DNA of 64,000 bases, taken from contig OZ038379.1 of the NCBI GenBank assembly GCA_964036045.1, forward strand, positions 185,652,495 to 185,716,494. Reading direction: 5' to 3'. Source of the stretch: Eutreptiella sp. 'Long Island Sound 2002' (Eukaryota; Euglenozoa; Euglenophyceae; Eutreptiales; Eutreptiaceae). Both the position numbers and the translations under genes were made by a program. The notes under the pieces are model-generated. The model ran no database searches. It was not told the origin of the DNA and was given only the letters and a program-made list of their open reading frames with translations. Shown here piece after piece: positions 10,706-25,700 of the stretch. Within the stretch, counting starts at the first letter, position 1, and every line of letters begins with the position of its first letter.

Positions 10706-13700
10706 TCCCCTGCCGTCTGTCTGCTTGTCTCGCCAGCTGCAACGCTGTGTGATGGTGTGCCTGTACCTGATTCCACTGCCCCCACACCAGACGACGTGCC
10801 CTCTGGCTCGCCGTCTGCCTGCAGAGGTGCAGCTTTCATCAGAGGCTGCGCCCCCTCTCCCAATCCATCTGCCTGTACCTCCGCCCCTGTCTCTGCATCT
10901 GCGTCTGCCTCTGCACTTGCCTCTGTCACTGCCGCCGCATCAGCGTCCGCCATTGGCTGTGCCTGTGCCTCTGGTCCGGGAGTTGGCTCTGCCTCTGGCT
11001 CGGCGTCTGCGACCGCATCACTGTGCTCGTCTACGTCCAACGATTGACCAGCCACTCCTTGTACATCCACCGGCCCAGTGGAACACACGGACTCCTGTTC
11101 AGCCCAGGGCCTCGCCTCATCAGCCGATGCCAGTGGCAGGCTGCAATGTGACACGAGATCTGGGCCAGTGCTGGGGTATGCCTCGCCGTCATCGACAGCA
11201 AAGGGGTTCAGTGCTGGCGTCGAGAGGGCAGCTCCTGAGGAGGTCACGGGAGGTGGTGTGGGAGTCGGCACGGCATCCGCACAGAGGAACGGGTTGATAT
11301 CGTCAGACAGGACGTCTGTGTCCACTGCCTCGCGTGCCACCACCGTCGCAGCAGCATCTGCAGAGACCAACGAAAAGAGGTCGTCGGAAAGCGCCTCGCC
11401 TTGGCCCACTACATCGCATTCGCCCTGCACAACTCCGTCACCTGGTGATGTCTGTACCATTCCTGATGCCGGCAGTACTTCCACCACTGCATCCTCGTCG
11501 CCCTCCAAGTCCGGCTCCGCCACTCTCTGTGCCTCAACTGCAGCCGTTGCTGCCCCACCAGTCTCTCCCGCTGTGTCCCCCTCGCTACCTCCCTCTCCAC
11601 TCTCCTCCAATACCTCGCCCTCTGACTCTACCTCTGCTTGTGTCTCAATTGCTTCATCCGTGGCATCTGCAAGCTCCACGAGTGGTGGCCCGGCCTCTGC
11701 CACGGCCTCTGCCTCTGCATCAACACTGCACACATGCGTTTCGTCTACTTCCGTTGCTTTAGCAGGCCCCCTCGTCGCATCCCCTGCCGTCTGTCTGCTT
11801 GTCTCGCCAGCTGCAACGCTGTGTGATGGTGTGCCTGTACCTGATTCCACTGCCCCCACACCAGACGACGTGCCCTCTGGCTCGCCGTCTGCCTGCAGAG
11901 GTGCAGCTTTCATCAGAGGCTGCGCCCCCTCTCCCAATCCATCTGCCTGTACCTCCGCCCCTGTCTCTGCATCTGCGTCTGCCTCTGCACTTGCCTCTGT
12001 CACTGCCGCCGCATCAGCGTCCGCCTTTGGCTGTGCCTGTGCCTCTGGTCCGGGAGTTGGCTCTGCCTCTGGCTCGGCCTCTGCGACCGCATCACTGTGC
12101 TCGTCTACGTCCAACGATCGACCAGCCGCTCCTTGTACATCCACCGGCCCAGTGGAACACACGGACTCCTGTTCAGCCCAGGGCCTCGCCTCATCAGCCG
12201 ATGCCAGTGGCAGGCTGCAATGTGACACGAGAACTGGGCCAGTGCTGGGGTATGCCTCGCCGTCATCGACAGCAAAAGGGTTCAGTGCTGGCGTCGAGAG
12301 GGAGGCTCCTGAGGAGGTCACGGGAGGTGGTGTGGGAGTCGGCACGGCATCCGCACAGAGGAACGGGTTGACATTGTCAGACAGGACGTCTGTGCCCACT
12401 GCCTCGCGTGCCACCGCCGTCGCAGCAGCATCTGCAGAAACCAACGAAAAGAGGTCGTCGGAAAGAGCCTCGCCTTGGCCCACTACATCGCATTCGCCCT
12501 GCACAACTCCGTCGCCTGGTGATGTCTGTACCATTCCTGATGCCGGCAGTACTTCCACCACTGCATCCTCGTCGCCCTCCAAGTCCGGCTCCGCCACTCC
12601 CTGTGCCTCAACTGCAGCCGTTGCTGCCCCACCAGTCTCTCCCGCTGTGTCCCCCTCGCTACCTCCCTCTCCACTCTCCTCCAATACCTCGCCCTCTGAC
12701 TCTACCTCTGCTTGTGTCTCAACTGCTTCATCCGTGGCATCTGCAAGCTCCAGGAGTGGTAGCCCGGCCTCTGCCACGGCCTCTGCCTCTGCATCAACAC
12801 TGCACACATGCGTTTCGTCTACTTCCGTTGCTTTAGCAGGCCCCCTCGTCGCATCCCCTGCCGTCTGTCTGCTTGTCTCGCCAGCTGCAACGCTGTGTGA
12901 TGGTGTGCCTGTACCTGATTCCACTGCCCCCATACCAGACGACGTGCCCTCTGGCTCGCCGTCTGCCTGCAGAGGTGCAGCTTTCATCAGAGGCTGCGCC
13001 CCCTCTCCCAATCCATCTGCCTGTACCTCCGCCCCTGTCTCTGCATCTGCGTCTGCCTCTGCACTTGCCTCTGTCACTGCCGCCGCATCAGCGTCCGCCT
13101 TTGGCTGTGCCTGTGCCTCTGGTCCGGGAGTTGGCTCTGCCTCTGGCTCGGCCTCTGCGACCCCATCACTGTGCTCGTCTACGTCCAACGATCGACCAGC
13201 CGCTCCTTGTACATCCACCGGCCCAGTGGAACACACGGACTCCTGTTCAGCCCAGGGCCTCGCCTCATCAGCCGATGCCAGTGGCAGGCTGCAATGTGAC
13301 ACGAGAACTGGGCCAGTGCTGGGGTATGCCTCGCCGTCATCGACAGCAAAGGGGTTCAGTGCTGGCGTCGAGAGGGCAGCTCCTGAGGAGGTCACAGGAG
13401 GTGGTGTGGGAGTCGGCACGGCATCCGCACAGAGGAACGGGTTGATATCGTCAGACAGGACGTCTGTGTCCACTGCCTCGCGTGCCACCACCGTCGCAGC
13501 AGCATCAGCAGAAACCAACGAAAAGAGGTCGTCGGAAAGCGCATCGCCTTGGCCCACTGCATCGCATTCGCCCTGCACAACTCCGTCGCCTGGTGATGTC
13601 TGTACCATTCCTGATGCCGGCAGTACTTCCACCACTGCATCCTCGTCGCCCTCCAAGTCCGGCTCCGCCACTCCCTGTGCCTCAACTGCAGCCGTTGCTG

Positions 13701-16700
13701 CCCCACCAGTCTCTCCCGCTGTGTCCCCCTCGCTACCTCCCTCTCCACTCTCCTCCAATACCTCGCCCTCTGACTCTACCTCTGCTTGTGTCTCAATTGC
13801 TTCATCCGTGGCATCTGCAAGCTCCAGGAGTGGTAGCCCGGCCTCTGCCACGGCCTCTGCCTCTGCATCAACACTGCACACATGCGTTTCGTCTACTTCC
13901 GTTGCTTTAGCAGGCCCCCTCGTCGCATCCCCTGCCGTCTGTCTGCTTGTCTCGCCAGCTGCAACGCTGTGTGATGGTGTGCCTGTACCTGATTCCACTG
14001 CCCCCACACCAGACGACGTGCCCTCTGGCTCGCCGTCTGCCTGCAGAGGTGCAGCTTTCATCAGAGGCTGCGCCCCCTCTCCCAATCCATCTGCCTGTAC
14101 CTCCGCCCCTGTCTCTGCATCTGCGTCTGCCTCTGCACTTGCCTCTGTCACTGCCGCCGCATCAGCGTCCGCCTTTGGCTGTGCCTGTGCCTCTGGTCCG
14201 GGTATTGGCTCTGCCTCTGGCTCGGCCTCTGCGACCGCATCACTGTGCTCGTCTACGTCCAACGATCGACCAGCCGCTCCTTGTACATCCACCGGCCCAG
14301 TGGAACACACGGACTCCTGTTCAGCCCAGGGCCTCGCCTCATCAGCCGATGCCAGTGGCAGGCTGCAATGTGACACGAGAACTGGGCCAGTGCTGGGGTA
14401 TGCCTCGCCGTCATCGACAGCAAAAGGGTTCAGTGCTGGCGTCGAGAGGGCAGCTCCTGAGGAGGTCACAGGAGGTGGTGTGGGAGTCGGCACGGCATCC
14501 GCACCGAGGAACGGGTTGATATCGTCAGACAGGACGTCTGTGCCCACTGCCTCGCGTGCCACCGCCGTCGCAGCAGCATCTGCAGAGACCAACGAAAAGA
14601 GGTCGTCGGAAAGAGCCTCGCCTTGGCCCACTGCATCGCATTCGCCCTGCACAACTCCGTCGCCTGGTGATGTCTGTACCATTCCTGATGCCGGCAGTAC
14701 TTCCACCACTGCATCCTCGTCGCCCTCTAAGTCCGGCTCCGCCACTCCCTGTGCCTCAACTGCAGCCGTTGCTGCCCCACCAGTCTCTCCCGCTGTGTCC
14801 CCCTCGCTACCTCCCTCTCCACTCTCCTCCAATACCTCGCCCTCTGACTCTACCTCTGCTTGTGTCTCAATTGCTTCATCCGTGGCATCTGCAAGCTCCA
14901 GGAGTGGTAGCCCGGCCTCTGCCACGGCCTCTGCCTCTGCATCAACACTGCACACATGCGTTTCGTCTACTTCCGTTGCTTTAGCAGGCCCCCTCGTCGC
15001 ATCCCCTGCCGTCTGTCTGCTTGTCTCGCCAGCTGCAACGCTGTGTGATGGTGTGCCTGTACCTGATTCCACTGCCCCCACACCAGACGACGTGCCCTCT
15101 GGCTCGCCGTCTGCCTGCAGAGGTGCAGCTTTCATCAGAGGCTGCGCCCCCTCTCCCAATCCATCTGCCTGTACCTCCGCCCCTGTCTCTGCATCTGCGT
15201 CTGCCTCTGCACTTGCCTCTGTCACTGCCGCCGCATCAGCGTCCGCCTTTGGCTGTGCCTGTGCCTCTGGTCCGGGAGTTGGCTCTGCCTCTGGCTCGGC
15301 GTCTGCGACCGCATCACTGTGTTCGTCTACGTCCAACGATTGACCAGCCGCTCCTTGTACATCCACCGGCCCAGTGGAACACACGGACTCCTGTTCAGCC
15401 CAGGGCCTCGCCTCATCAGCCGATGCCAGTGGCAGGCTGCAATGTGACACGAGAACTGGGCCAGTGCTGGGGTATGCCTCGCCGTCATCGACAGCAAAAG
15501 GGTTCAGTGCTGGCGTCGAGAGGGCAGCTCCTGAGGAGGTCACGGGAGGTGGTGTGGGAGTCGGCACGGCATCCGCACAGAGGAACGGGTTGATATCGTC
15601 AGACAGGACGTCTGTGTCCACTGCCTCGCGTGCCACCGCCGTCGCAGCAGCATCTGCAGAGACCAACGAAAAGAGGTCGTCGGAAAGCGCATCGCCTTGG
15701 CCCACTGCATCGCATTCGCCCTGCACAACTCCGTCGCCTGGTGATGTCTGTACCATTCCTGATGCCGGCAGTACTTCCACCACTGCATCCTCGTCGCCCT
15801 CCAAGTCCGGCTCCGCCACTCCCTGTGCCTCAACTGCAGCCGTTGCTGCCCCACCAGTCTCTCCCGCTGTGTCCCCCTCGCTACCTCCCTCTCCACTCTC
15901 CTCCAATACCTCGCCCTCTGACTCTACCTCTGCTTGTGTCTCAATTGCTTCATCCGTGGCATCTGCAAGCTCCACGAGTGGTAGCCCGGCCTCTGCCACG
16001 GCCTCTGCCTCTGCATCAACACTGCACACATGCGTTTCGTCTACTTCCGTTGCTTTAGCAGGCCCCCTCGTCGCATCCCCTGCCGTCTGTCTGCTTGTCT
16101 CGCCAGCTGCAACGCTGTGTGATGGTGTGCCTGTACCTGATTCCACTGCCCCCACACCAGACGACGTGCCCTCTGGCTCGCCGTCTGCCTGCAGAGGTGC
16201 AGCTTTCATCAGAGGCTGCGCCCCCTCTCCCAATCCATCTGCCTGTACCTCCGCCCCTGTCTCTGCATCTGCGTCTGCCTCTGCACTTGCCTCTGTCACT
16301 GCCGCCGCATCAGCGTCCGCCTTTGGCTGTGCCTGTGCCTCTGGTCCGGGTATTGGCTCTGCCTCTGGCTCGGCCTCTGCGACCGCATCACTGTGTTCGT
16401 CTACGTCCAACGATCGACCAGCCGCTCCTTGTACATCCACCGGCCCAGTGGAACACACGGACTCCTGTTCAGCCCAGGGCCTCGCCTCATCAGCCGATGC
16501 CAGTGGCAGGCTGCAATGTGACACGAGAACTGGGCCAGTGCTGGGGTATGCCTCGCCGTCATCGACAGCAAAAGGGTTCAGTGCTGGCGTCGAGAGGGAG
16601 GCTCCTGAGGAGGTCACGGGAGGTGGTGTGGGAGTCGGCACGGCATCCGCACCGAGGAACGGGTTGATATCGTCAGACAGGACGTCTGTGTCCACTGCCT

Positions 16701-19700
16701 CGCGTGCCACCGCCGTCGCAGCAGCATCTGCAGAGACCAACGAAAAGAGGTCGTCGGAAAGAGCCTCGCCTTGGCCCACTACATCGCATTCGCCCTGCAC
16801 AACTCCGTCGCCTGGTGATGTCTGTACCATTCCTGATGCCGGCAGTACTTCCACCACTGCATCCTCGTCGCCCTCTAAGTCCGGCTCCGCCACTCCCTGT
16901 GCCTCAACTGCAGCCGTTGCTGCCCCACCAGTCTCTCCCGCTGTGTCCCCCTCGCTACCTCCCTCTCCACTCTCCTCCAATACCTCGCCCTCTGACTCTA
17001 CCTCTGCTTGTGTCTCAATTGCTTCATCCGTGGCATCTGCAAGCTCCACGAGTGGTAGCCCGGCCTCTGCCACGGCCTCTGCCTCTGCATCAACACTGCA
17101 CACATGCGTTTCGTCTACTTCCGTTGCTTTAGCAGGCCCCCTCGTCGCATCCCCTGCCGTCTGTCTGCTTGTCTCGCCAGCTGCAACGCTGTGTGATGGT
17201 GTGCCTGTACCTGATTCCACTGCCCCCACACCAGACGACGTGCCCTCTGGCTCGCCGTCTGCCTGCAGAGGTGCAGCTTTCATCAGAGGCTGCGCCCCCT
17301 CTCCCAATCCATCTGCCTGTACCTCCGCCCCTGTCTCTGCATCTGCGTCTGCCTCTGCACTTGCCTCTGTCACTGCCGCCGCATCAGCGTCCGCCTTTGG
17401 CTGTGCCTGTGCCTCTGGTCCGGGTATTGGCTCTGCCTCTGGCTCGGCGTCTGCGACCCCATCACTGTGTTCGTCTACGTCCAACGATCGACCAGCCGCT
17501 CCTTGTACATCCACCGGCCCAGTGGAACACACGGACTCCTGTTCAGCCCAGGGCCTCGCCTCATCAGCCGATGCCAGTGGCAGGCTGCAATGTGACACGA
17601 GAACTGGGCCAGTGCTGGGGTATGCCTCGCCGTCATCGACAGCAAAAGGGTTCAGTGCTGGCGTCGAGAGGGAGGCTCCTGAGGAGGTCACGGGAGGTGG
17701 TGTGGGAGTCGGCACGGCATCCGCACCGAGGAACGGGTTGATATCGTCAGACAGGACGTCTGTGTCCACTGCCTCGCGTGCCACCGCCGTCGCAGCAGCA
17801 TCTGCAGAGACCAACGAAAAGAGGTCGTCGGAAAGAGCCTCGCCTTGGCCCACTACATCGCATTCGCCCTGCACAACTCCGTCGCCTGGTGATGTCTGTA
17901 CCATTCCTGATGCCGGCAGTACTTCCACCACTGCATCCTCGTCGCCCTCTAAGTCCGGCTCCGCCACTCCCTGTGCCTCAACTGCAGCCGTTGCTGCCCC
18001 ACCAGTCTCTCCCGCTGTGTCCCCCTCGCTACCTCCCTCTCCACTCTCCTCCAATACCTCGCCCTCTGACTCTACCTCTGCTTGTGTCTCAATTGCTTCA
18101 TCCGTGGCATCTGCAAGCTCCACGAGTGGTAGCCCGGCCTCTGCCACGGCCTCTGCCTCTGCATCAACACTGCACACATGCGTTTCGTCTACTTCCGTTG
18201 CTTTAGCAGGCCCCCTCGTCGCATCCCCTGCCGTCTGTCTGCTTGTCTCGCCAGCTGCAACGCTGTGTGATGGTGTGCCTGTACCTGATTCCACTGCCCC
18301 CACACCAGACGACGTGCCCTCTGGCTCGCCGTCTGCCTGCAGAGGTGCAGCTTTCATCAGAGGCTGCGCCCCCTCTCCCAATCCATCTGCCTGTACCTCC
18401 GCCCCTGTCTCTGCATCTGCGTCTGCCTCTGCACTTGCCTCTGTCACTGCCGCCGCATCAGCGTCCGCCTTTGGCTGTGCCTGTGCCTCTGGTCCGGGTA
18501 TTGGCTCTGCCTCTGGCTCGGCGTCTGCGACCCCATCACTGTGTTCGTCTACGTCCAACGATCGACCAGCCGCTCCTTGTACATCCACCGGCCCAGTGGA
18601 ACACACGGACTCCTGTTCAGCCCAGGGCCTCGCCTCATCAGCCGATGCCAGTGGCAGGCTGCAATGTGACACGAGAACTGGGCCAGTGCTGGGGTATGCC
18701 TCGCCGTCATCGACAGCAAAAGGGTTCAGTGCTGGCGTCGAGAGGGCAGCTCCTGAGGAGGTCACAGGAGGTGGTGTGGGAGTCGGCACGGCATCCGCAC
18801 AGAGGAACGGGTTGATATCGTCAGACAGGACGTCTGTGTCCACTGCCTCGCGTGCCACCGCCGTCGCAGCAGCATCTGCAGAGACCAACGAAAAGAGGTC
18901 GTCGGAAAGAGCCTCGTCTTGGCCCACTACATCGCATCCGCCCTGCACAACTCCGTCGCCTGGTGATGTCTGTACCATTCCTGATGCCGGCAGTACTTCC
19001 ACCACTGCATCCTCGTCGCCCTCCAAGTCCGGCTCCGCCACTCCCTGTGCCTCAACTGCAGCCGTTGCTGCCCCACCAGTCTCTCCCGCTGTGTCCCCCT
19101 TGCTACCTCCCTCTCCACTCTCCTCCAATACCTCGCCCTCTGACTCTACCTCTGCTTGTGTCTCAATTGCTTCATCCGTGGCATCTGCAAGCTCCACGAG
19201 TGGTAGCCCGGCCTCTGCCACGGCCTCTGCCTCTGCATCAACACTGCACACATGCGTTTCGTCTACTTCCGTTGCTTTAGCAGGCCCCCTCGTCGCATCC
19301 CCTGCCGTCTGTCTGCTTGTCTCGCCAGCTGCAACGCTGTGTGATGGTGTGCCTGTACCTGATTCCACTGCCCCCACACCAGACGACGTGCCCTCTGGCT
19401 CGCCGTCTGCCTGCAGAGGTGCAGCTTTCATCAGAGGCTGCGCCCCCTCTCCCAATCCATCTGCCTGTACCTCCGCCCCTGTCTCTGCATCTGCGTCTGC
19501 CTCTGCACTTGCCTCTGTCACTGCCGCCGCATCAGCGTCCGCCTTTGGCTGTGCCTGTGCCTCTGGTCCGGGTATTGGCTCTGCCTCTGGCTCGGCGTCT
19601 GCGACCCCATCACTGTGTTCGTCTACGTCCAACGATCGACCAGCCGCTCCTTGTACATCCACCGGCCCAGTGGAACACACGGACTCCTGTTCAGCCCAGG

Positions 19701-22700
19701 GCCTCGCCTCATCAGCCGATGCCAGTGGCAGGCTGCAATGTGACACGAGAACTGGGCCAGTGCTGGGGTATGCCTCGCCGTCATCGACAGCAAAAGGGTT
19801 CAGTGCTGGCGTCGAGAGGGCAGCTCCTGAGGAGGTCACAGGAGGTGGTGTGGGAGTCGGCACGGCATCCGCACAGAGGAACGGGTTGATATCGTCAGAC
19901 AGGACGTCTGTGTCCACTGCCTCGCGTGCCACCGCCGTCGCAGCAGCATCTGCAGAGACCAACGAAAAGAGGTCGTCGGAAAGAGCCTCGTCTTGGCCCA
20001 CTACATCGCATCCGCCCTGCACAACTCCGTCGCCTGGTGATGTCTGTACCATTCCTGATGCCGGCAGTACTTCCACCACTGCATCCTCGTCGCCCTCCAA
20101 GTCCGGCTCCGCCACTCCCTGTGCCTCAACTGCAGCCGTTGCTGCCCCACCAGTCTCTCCCGCTGTGTCCCCCTTGCTACCTCCCTCTCCACTCTCCTCC
20201 AATACCTCGCCCTCTGACTCTACCTCTGCTTGTGTCTCAATTGCTTCATCCGTGGCATCTGCAAGCTCCACGAGTGGTAGCCCGGCCTCTGCCACGGCCT
20301 CTGCCTCTGCATCAACACTGCACACATGCGTTTCGTCTACTTCCGTTGCTTTAGCAGGCCCCCTCGTCGCATCCCCTGCCGTCTGTCTGCTTGTCTCGCC
20401 AGCTGCAACGCTGTGTGATGGTGTGCCTGTACCTGATTCCACTGCCCCCACACCAGACGACGTGCCCTCTGGCTCGCCGTCTGCCTGCAGAGGTGCAGCT
20501 TTCATCAGAGGCTGCGCCCCCTCTCCCAATCCATCTGCCTGTACCTCCGCCCCTGTCTCTGCATCTGCGTCTGCCTCTGCACTTGCCTCTGTCACTGCCG
20601 CCGCATCAGCGTCCGCCTTTGGCTGTGCCTGTGCCTCTGGTCCGGGTATTGGCTCTGCCTCTGGCTCGGCCTCTGCGACCGCATCACTGTGTTCGTCTAC
20701 GTCCAACGATTGACCAGCCGCTCCTTGTACATCCACCGGCCCAGTGGAACACACGGACTCCTGTTCAGCCCAGGGCCTCGCCTCATCAGCCGATGCCAGT
20801 GGCAGGCTGCAATGTGACACGAGAACTGGGCCAGTGCTGGGGTATGCCTCGCCGTCATCGGCAGCAAAAGGGTTCAGTGCTGGCGTCGAGAGGGAGGCTC
20901 CTGAGGAGGTCACGGGAGGTGGTGTGGGAGTCGGCACGGCATCCGCACAGAGGAACGGGTTGATATCGTCAGACAGGACGTCTGTGCCCACTGCCTCGCG
21001 TGCCACCGCCGTCGCAGCAGCATCTGCAGAGACCAACGAAAAGAGGTCGTCGGAAAGCGCATCGCCTTGGCCCACTACATCGTATTCGCCCTGCACAACT
21101 CCGTCGCCCGGTGATGTCTGTACCATTCCTGATGCCGGCAGTACTTCCACCACCGCATCCTCGTCGCCCTCCAAGTCCGGCTCCGCCACTCCCTGTGCCT
21201 CAACTGCAGCCGTTGCTGCCCCACCAGTCTCTCCCGCTGTGTCCCCCTCGCTACCTCCCTCTCCACTCTCCTCCAATACCTCGCCCTCTGACTCTACCTC
21301 TGCTTGTGTCTCAATTGCTTCATCCGTGGCATCTGCAAGCTCCAGGAGTGGTAGCCTGGCCTCTGCCACGGCCTCTGCCTCTGCATCAACACTGCACACA
21401 TGCGTTTCGTCTACTTCCGTTGCTTTAGCAGGCCCCCTCGTCGCATCCCCTGCCGTCTGTCTGCTTGTCTCGCCAGCTGCAACGCTGTGTGATGGTGTGC
21501 CTGTACCTGATTCCACTGCCCCCACACCAGACGACGTGCCCTCTGGCTCGCCGTCTGCCTGCAGAGGTGCAGCTTTCATCAGAGGCTGCGCCCCCTCTCC
21601 CAATCCATCTGCCTGTACCTCCGCCCCTGTCTCTGCATCTGCGTCTGCCTCTGCACTTGCCTCTGTCACTGCCGCCGCATCAGCGTCCGCCTTTGGCTGT
21701 GCCTGTGCCTCTGGTCCGGGTATTGGCTCTGCCTCTGGCTCGGCGTCTGCGACCGCATCACTGTGTTCGTCTACGTCCAACGATCGACCAGCCGCTCCTT
21801 GTACATCCACCGGCCCAGTGGAACACACGGACTCCTGTTCAGCCCAGGGCCTCGCCTCATCAGCCGATGCCAGTGGCAGGCTGCAATGTGACACGAGAAC
21901 TGGGCCAGTGCTGGGGTATGCCTCGCCGTCATCGACAGCAAAAGGGTTCAGTGCTGGCGTCGAGAGGGAGGCTCCTGAGGAGGTCACGGGAGGTGGTGTG
22001 GGAGTCGGCACGGCATCCGCACAGAGGAACGGGTTGATATCGTCAGACAGGACGTCTGTGCCCACTGCCTCGCGTGCCACCGCCGTCGCAGCAGCATCTG
22101 CAGAGACCAACGAAAAGAGGTCGTCGGAAAGCGCATCGCCTTGGCCCACTACATCGCATTCGCCCTGCACAACTCCGTCGCCTGGTGATGTCTGTACCAT
22201 TCCTGATGCCGGCAGTACTTCCACCACTGCATCCTCGTCGCCCTCCAAGTCCGGCTCCGCCACTCCCTGTGCCTCAACTGCAGCCGTTGCTGCCCCACCA
22301 GTCTCTCCCGCTGTGTCCCCCTCGCTACCTCCCTCTCCACTCTCCTCCAATACCTCGCCCTCTGACTCTACCTCTGCTTGTGTCTCAATTGCTTCATCCG
22401 TGGCATCTGCAAGCTCCACGAGTGGTAGCCCGGCCTCTGCCACGGCCTCTGCCTCTGCATCAACACTGCACACATGCGTTTCGTCTACTTCCGTTGCTTT
22501 AGCAGGCCCCCTCGTCGCATCCCCTGCCGTCTGTCTGCTTGTCTCGCCAGCTGCAACGCTGTGTGATGGTGTGCCTGTACCTGATTCCACTGCCCCCACA
22601 CCAGACGACGTGCCCTCTGGCTCGCCGTCTGCCTGCAGAGGTGCAGCTTTCATCAGAGGCTGCGCCCCCTCTCCCAATCCATCTGCCTGTACCTCCGCCC

Positions 22701-25700
22701 CTGTCTCTGCATCTGCGTCTGCCTCTGCACTTGCCTCTGTCACTGCCGCCGCATCAGCGTCCGCCTTTGGCTGTGCCCGTGCCTCTGGTCCGGGTATTGG
22801 CTCTGCCTCTGGCTCGGCCTCTGCGACCCCATCACTGTGCTCGTCTACGTCCAACGATCGACCAGCCGCTCCTTGTACATCCACCGGCCCAGTGGAACAC
22901 ACGGACTCCTGTTCAGCCCAGGGCCTCGCCTCATCAGCCGATGCCAGTGGCAGGCTGCAATGTGACACGAGAACTGGGCCAGTGCTGGGGTATGCCTCGC
23001 CGTCATCGGCAGCAAAAGGGTTCAGTGCTGGCGTCGAGAGGGAGGCTCCTGAGGAGGTCACGGGAGGTGGTGTGGGAGTCGGCACGGCATCCGCACAGAG
23101 GAACGGGTTGATATCGTCAGACAGGACGTCTGTGCCCACTGCCTCGCGTGCCACCGCCGTCGCAGCAGCATCTGCAGAGACCAACGAAAAGAGGTCGTCG
23201 GAAAGCGCATCGCCTTGGCCCACTACATCGCATTCGCCCTGCACAACTCCGTCGACCGGTGATGTCTCTACCATTCCTGATGCCGGCAGTACTTCCACCA
23301 CTGCATCCTCGTCGCCCTCCAAGTCCGGCTCCGCCACTCCCTGTGCCTCAACTGCAGCCGTTGCTGCCCCACCAGTCTCTCCCGCTGTGTCCCCCTCGCT
23401 ACCTCCCTCTCCACTCTCCTCCAATACCTCGCCCTCTGACTCTACCTCTGCTTGTGTCTCAATTGCTTCATCCGTGGCATCTGCAAGCTCCACGAGTGGT
23501 AGCCCGGCCTCTGCCACGGCCTCTGCCTCTGCATCAACACTGCACACATGCGTTTCGTCTACTTCCGTTGCTTTAGCAGGCCCCCTCGTCGCATCCCCTG
23601 CCGTCTGTCTGCTTGTCTCGCCAGCTGCAACGCTGTGTGATGGTGTGCCTGTACCTGATTCCACTGCCCCCACACCAGACGACGTGCCCTCTGGCTCGCC
23701 GTCTGCCTGCAGAGGTGCAGCTTTCATCAGAGGCTGCGCCCCCTCTCCCAATCCATCTGCCTGTACCTCCGCCCCTGTCTCTGCATCTGTGTCTGCCTCT
23801 GCACTTGCCTCTGTCACTGCCGCCGCATCAACGTCTGTCTTTGGCTGTGCCTGTGCCTCTGGTCCGGGTATTGGCTCTGCCTCTGGCTCGGCGTCTGCGA
23901 CCGCATCACTGTGTTCGTCTACGTCCAACGATTGACCAGCCGCTCCTTGTACATCCACCGGCCCAGTGGAACACACGGACTCCTGTTCAGCCCAGGGCCT
24001 CGCCTCATCAGCCGATGCCAGTGGCAGGCTGCAATGTGACACGAGAACTGGGCCAGTGCTGGGGTATGCCTCGCCGTCATCGACAGCAAAAGGGTTCAGT
24101 GCTGGCGTCGAGAGGGAGGCTCCTGAGGAGGTCACGGGAGGTGGTGTGGGAGTCGGCACGGCATCCGCACAGAGGAACGGGTTGATATCGTCAGACAGGA
24201 CGTCTGTGCCCACTGCCTCGCGTGCCACCGCCGTCGCAGCAGCATCTGCAGAGACCAACGAAAAGAGGTCGTCGGAAAGCGCATCGCCTTGGCCCACTAC
24301 GTCGCATTCGCCCTGCACAACTCCGTCGCCTGGTGATGTCTGTACCATTCCTGATGCCGGCAGTACTTCCACCACTGCATCCTCGTCGCCCTCTAAGTCC
24401 GGCTCCGCCACTCCCTGTGCCTCAACTGCAGCCGTTGCTGCCCCACCAGTCTCTCCCGCTGTGTCCCCCTTGCTACCTCCCTCTCCACTCTCCTCCAATA
24501 CCTCGCCCTCTGACTCTACCTCTGCTTGTGTCTCAATTGCTTCATCCGTGGCATCTGCAAGCTCCACGAGTGGTAGCCCGGCCTCTGCCACGGCCTCTGC
24601 CTCTGCATCAACACTGCACACATGCGTTTCGTCTACTTCCGTTGCTTTAGCAGGCCCCCTCGTCGCATTCCCTGCCGTCTGTCTGCTTGTCTCGCCAGCT
24701 GCAACGCTGTGTGATGGTGTGCCTGTACCTGATTCCACTGCCCCCACACCAGACGACGTGCCCTCTGGCTCGCCGTCTGCCTGCAGAGGTGCAGCTTTCA
24801 TCAGAGGCTGCGCCCCCTCTCCCAATCCATCTGCCTGTACCTCCGCCCCTGTCTCTGCATCTGCGTCTGCCTCTGCACTTGCCTCTGTCACTGCCGCCGC
24901 ATCAGCGTCCGCCTTTGGCTGTGCCCGTGCCTCTGGTCCGGGTATTGGCTCTGCCTCTGGCTCGGCGTCTGCGACCCCATCACTGTGTTCGTCTACGTCC
25001 AACGATCGACCAGCCGCTCCTTGTACATCCACCGGCCCAGTGGAACACACGGACTCCTGTTCAGCCCAGGGCCTCGCCTCATCAGCCGATGCCAGTGGCA
25101 GGCTGCAATGTGACACGAGAACTGGGCCAGTGCTGGGGTATGCCTCGCCGTCATCGGCAGCAAAAGGGTTCAGTGCTGGCGTCGAGAGGGAGGCTCCTGA
25201 GGAGGTCACGGGAGGTGGTGTGGGAGTCGGCACGGCATCCGCACAGAGGAACGGGTTGATATCGTCAGACAGGACGTCTGTGCCCACTGCCTCGCGTGCC
25301 ACCGCCGTCGCAGCAGCATCTGCAGAGACCAACGAAAAGAGGTCGTCGGAAAGCGCATCGCCTTGGCCCACTACATCGCATTCGCCCTGCACAACTCCGT
25401 CGCCCGGTGATGTCTGTACCATTCCTGATGCCGGCAGTACTTCCACCACTGCATCCTCGTCGCCCTCTAAGTCCGGCTCCGCCACTCCCTGTGCCTCAAC
25501 TGCAGCCGTTGCTGCCCCACCAGTCTCTCCCGCTGTGTCCCCCTCGCTACCTCCCTCTCCACTCTCCTCCAATACCTCGCCCTCTGACTCTACCTCTGCT
25601 TGTGTCTCAATTGCTTCATCCGTGGCATCTGCAAGCTCCACGAGTGGTAGCCCGGCCTCTGCCACGGCCTCTGCCTCTGCATCAACACTGCACACATGCG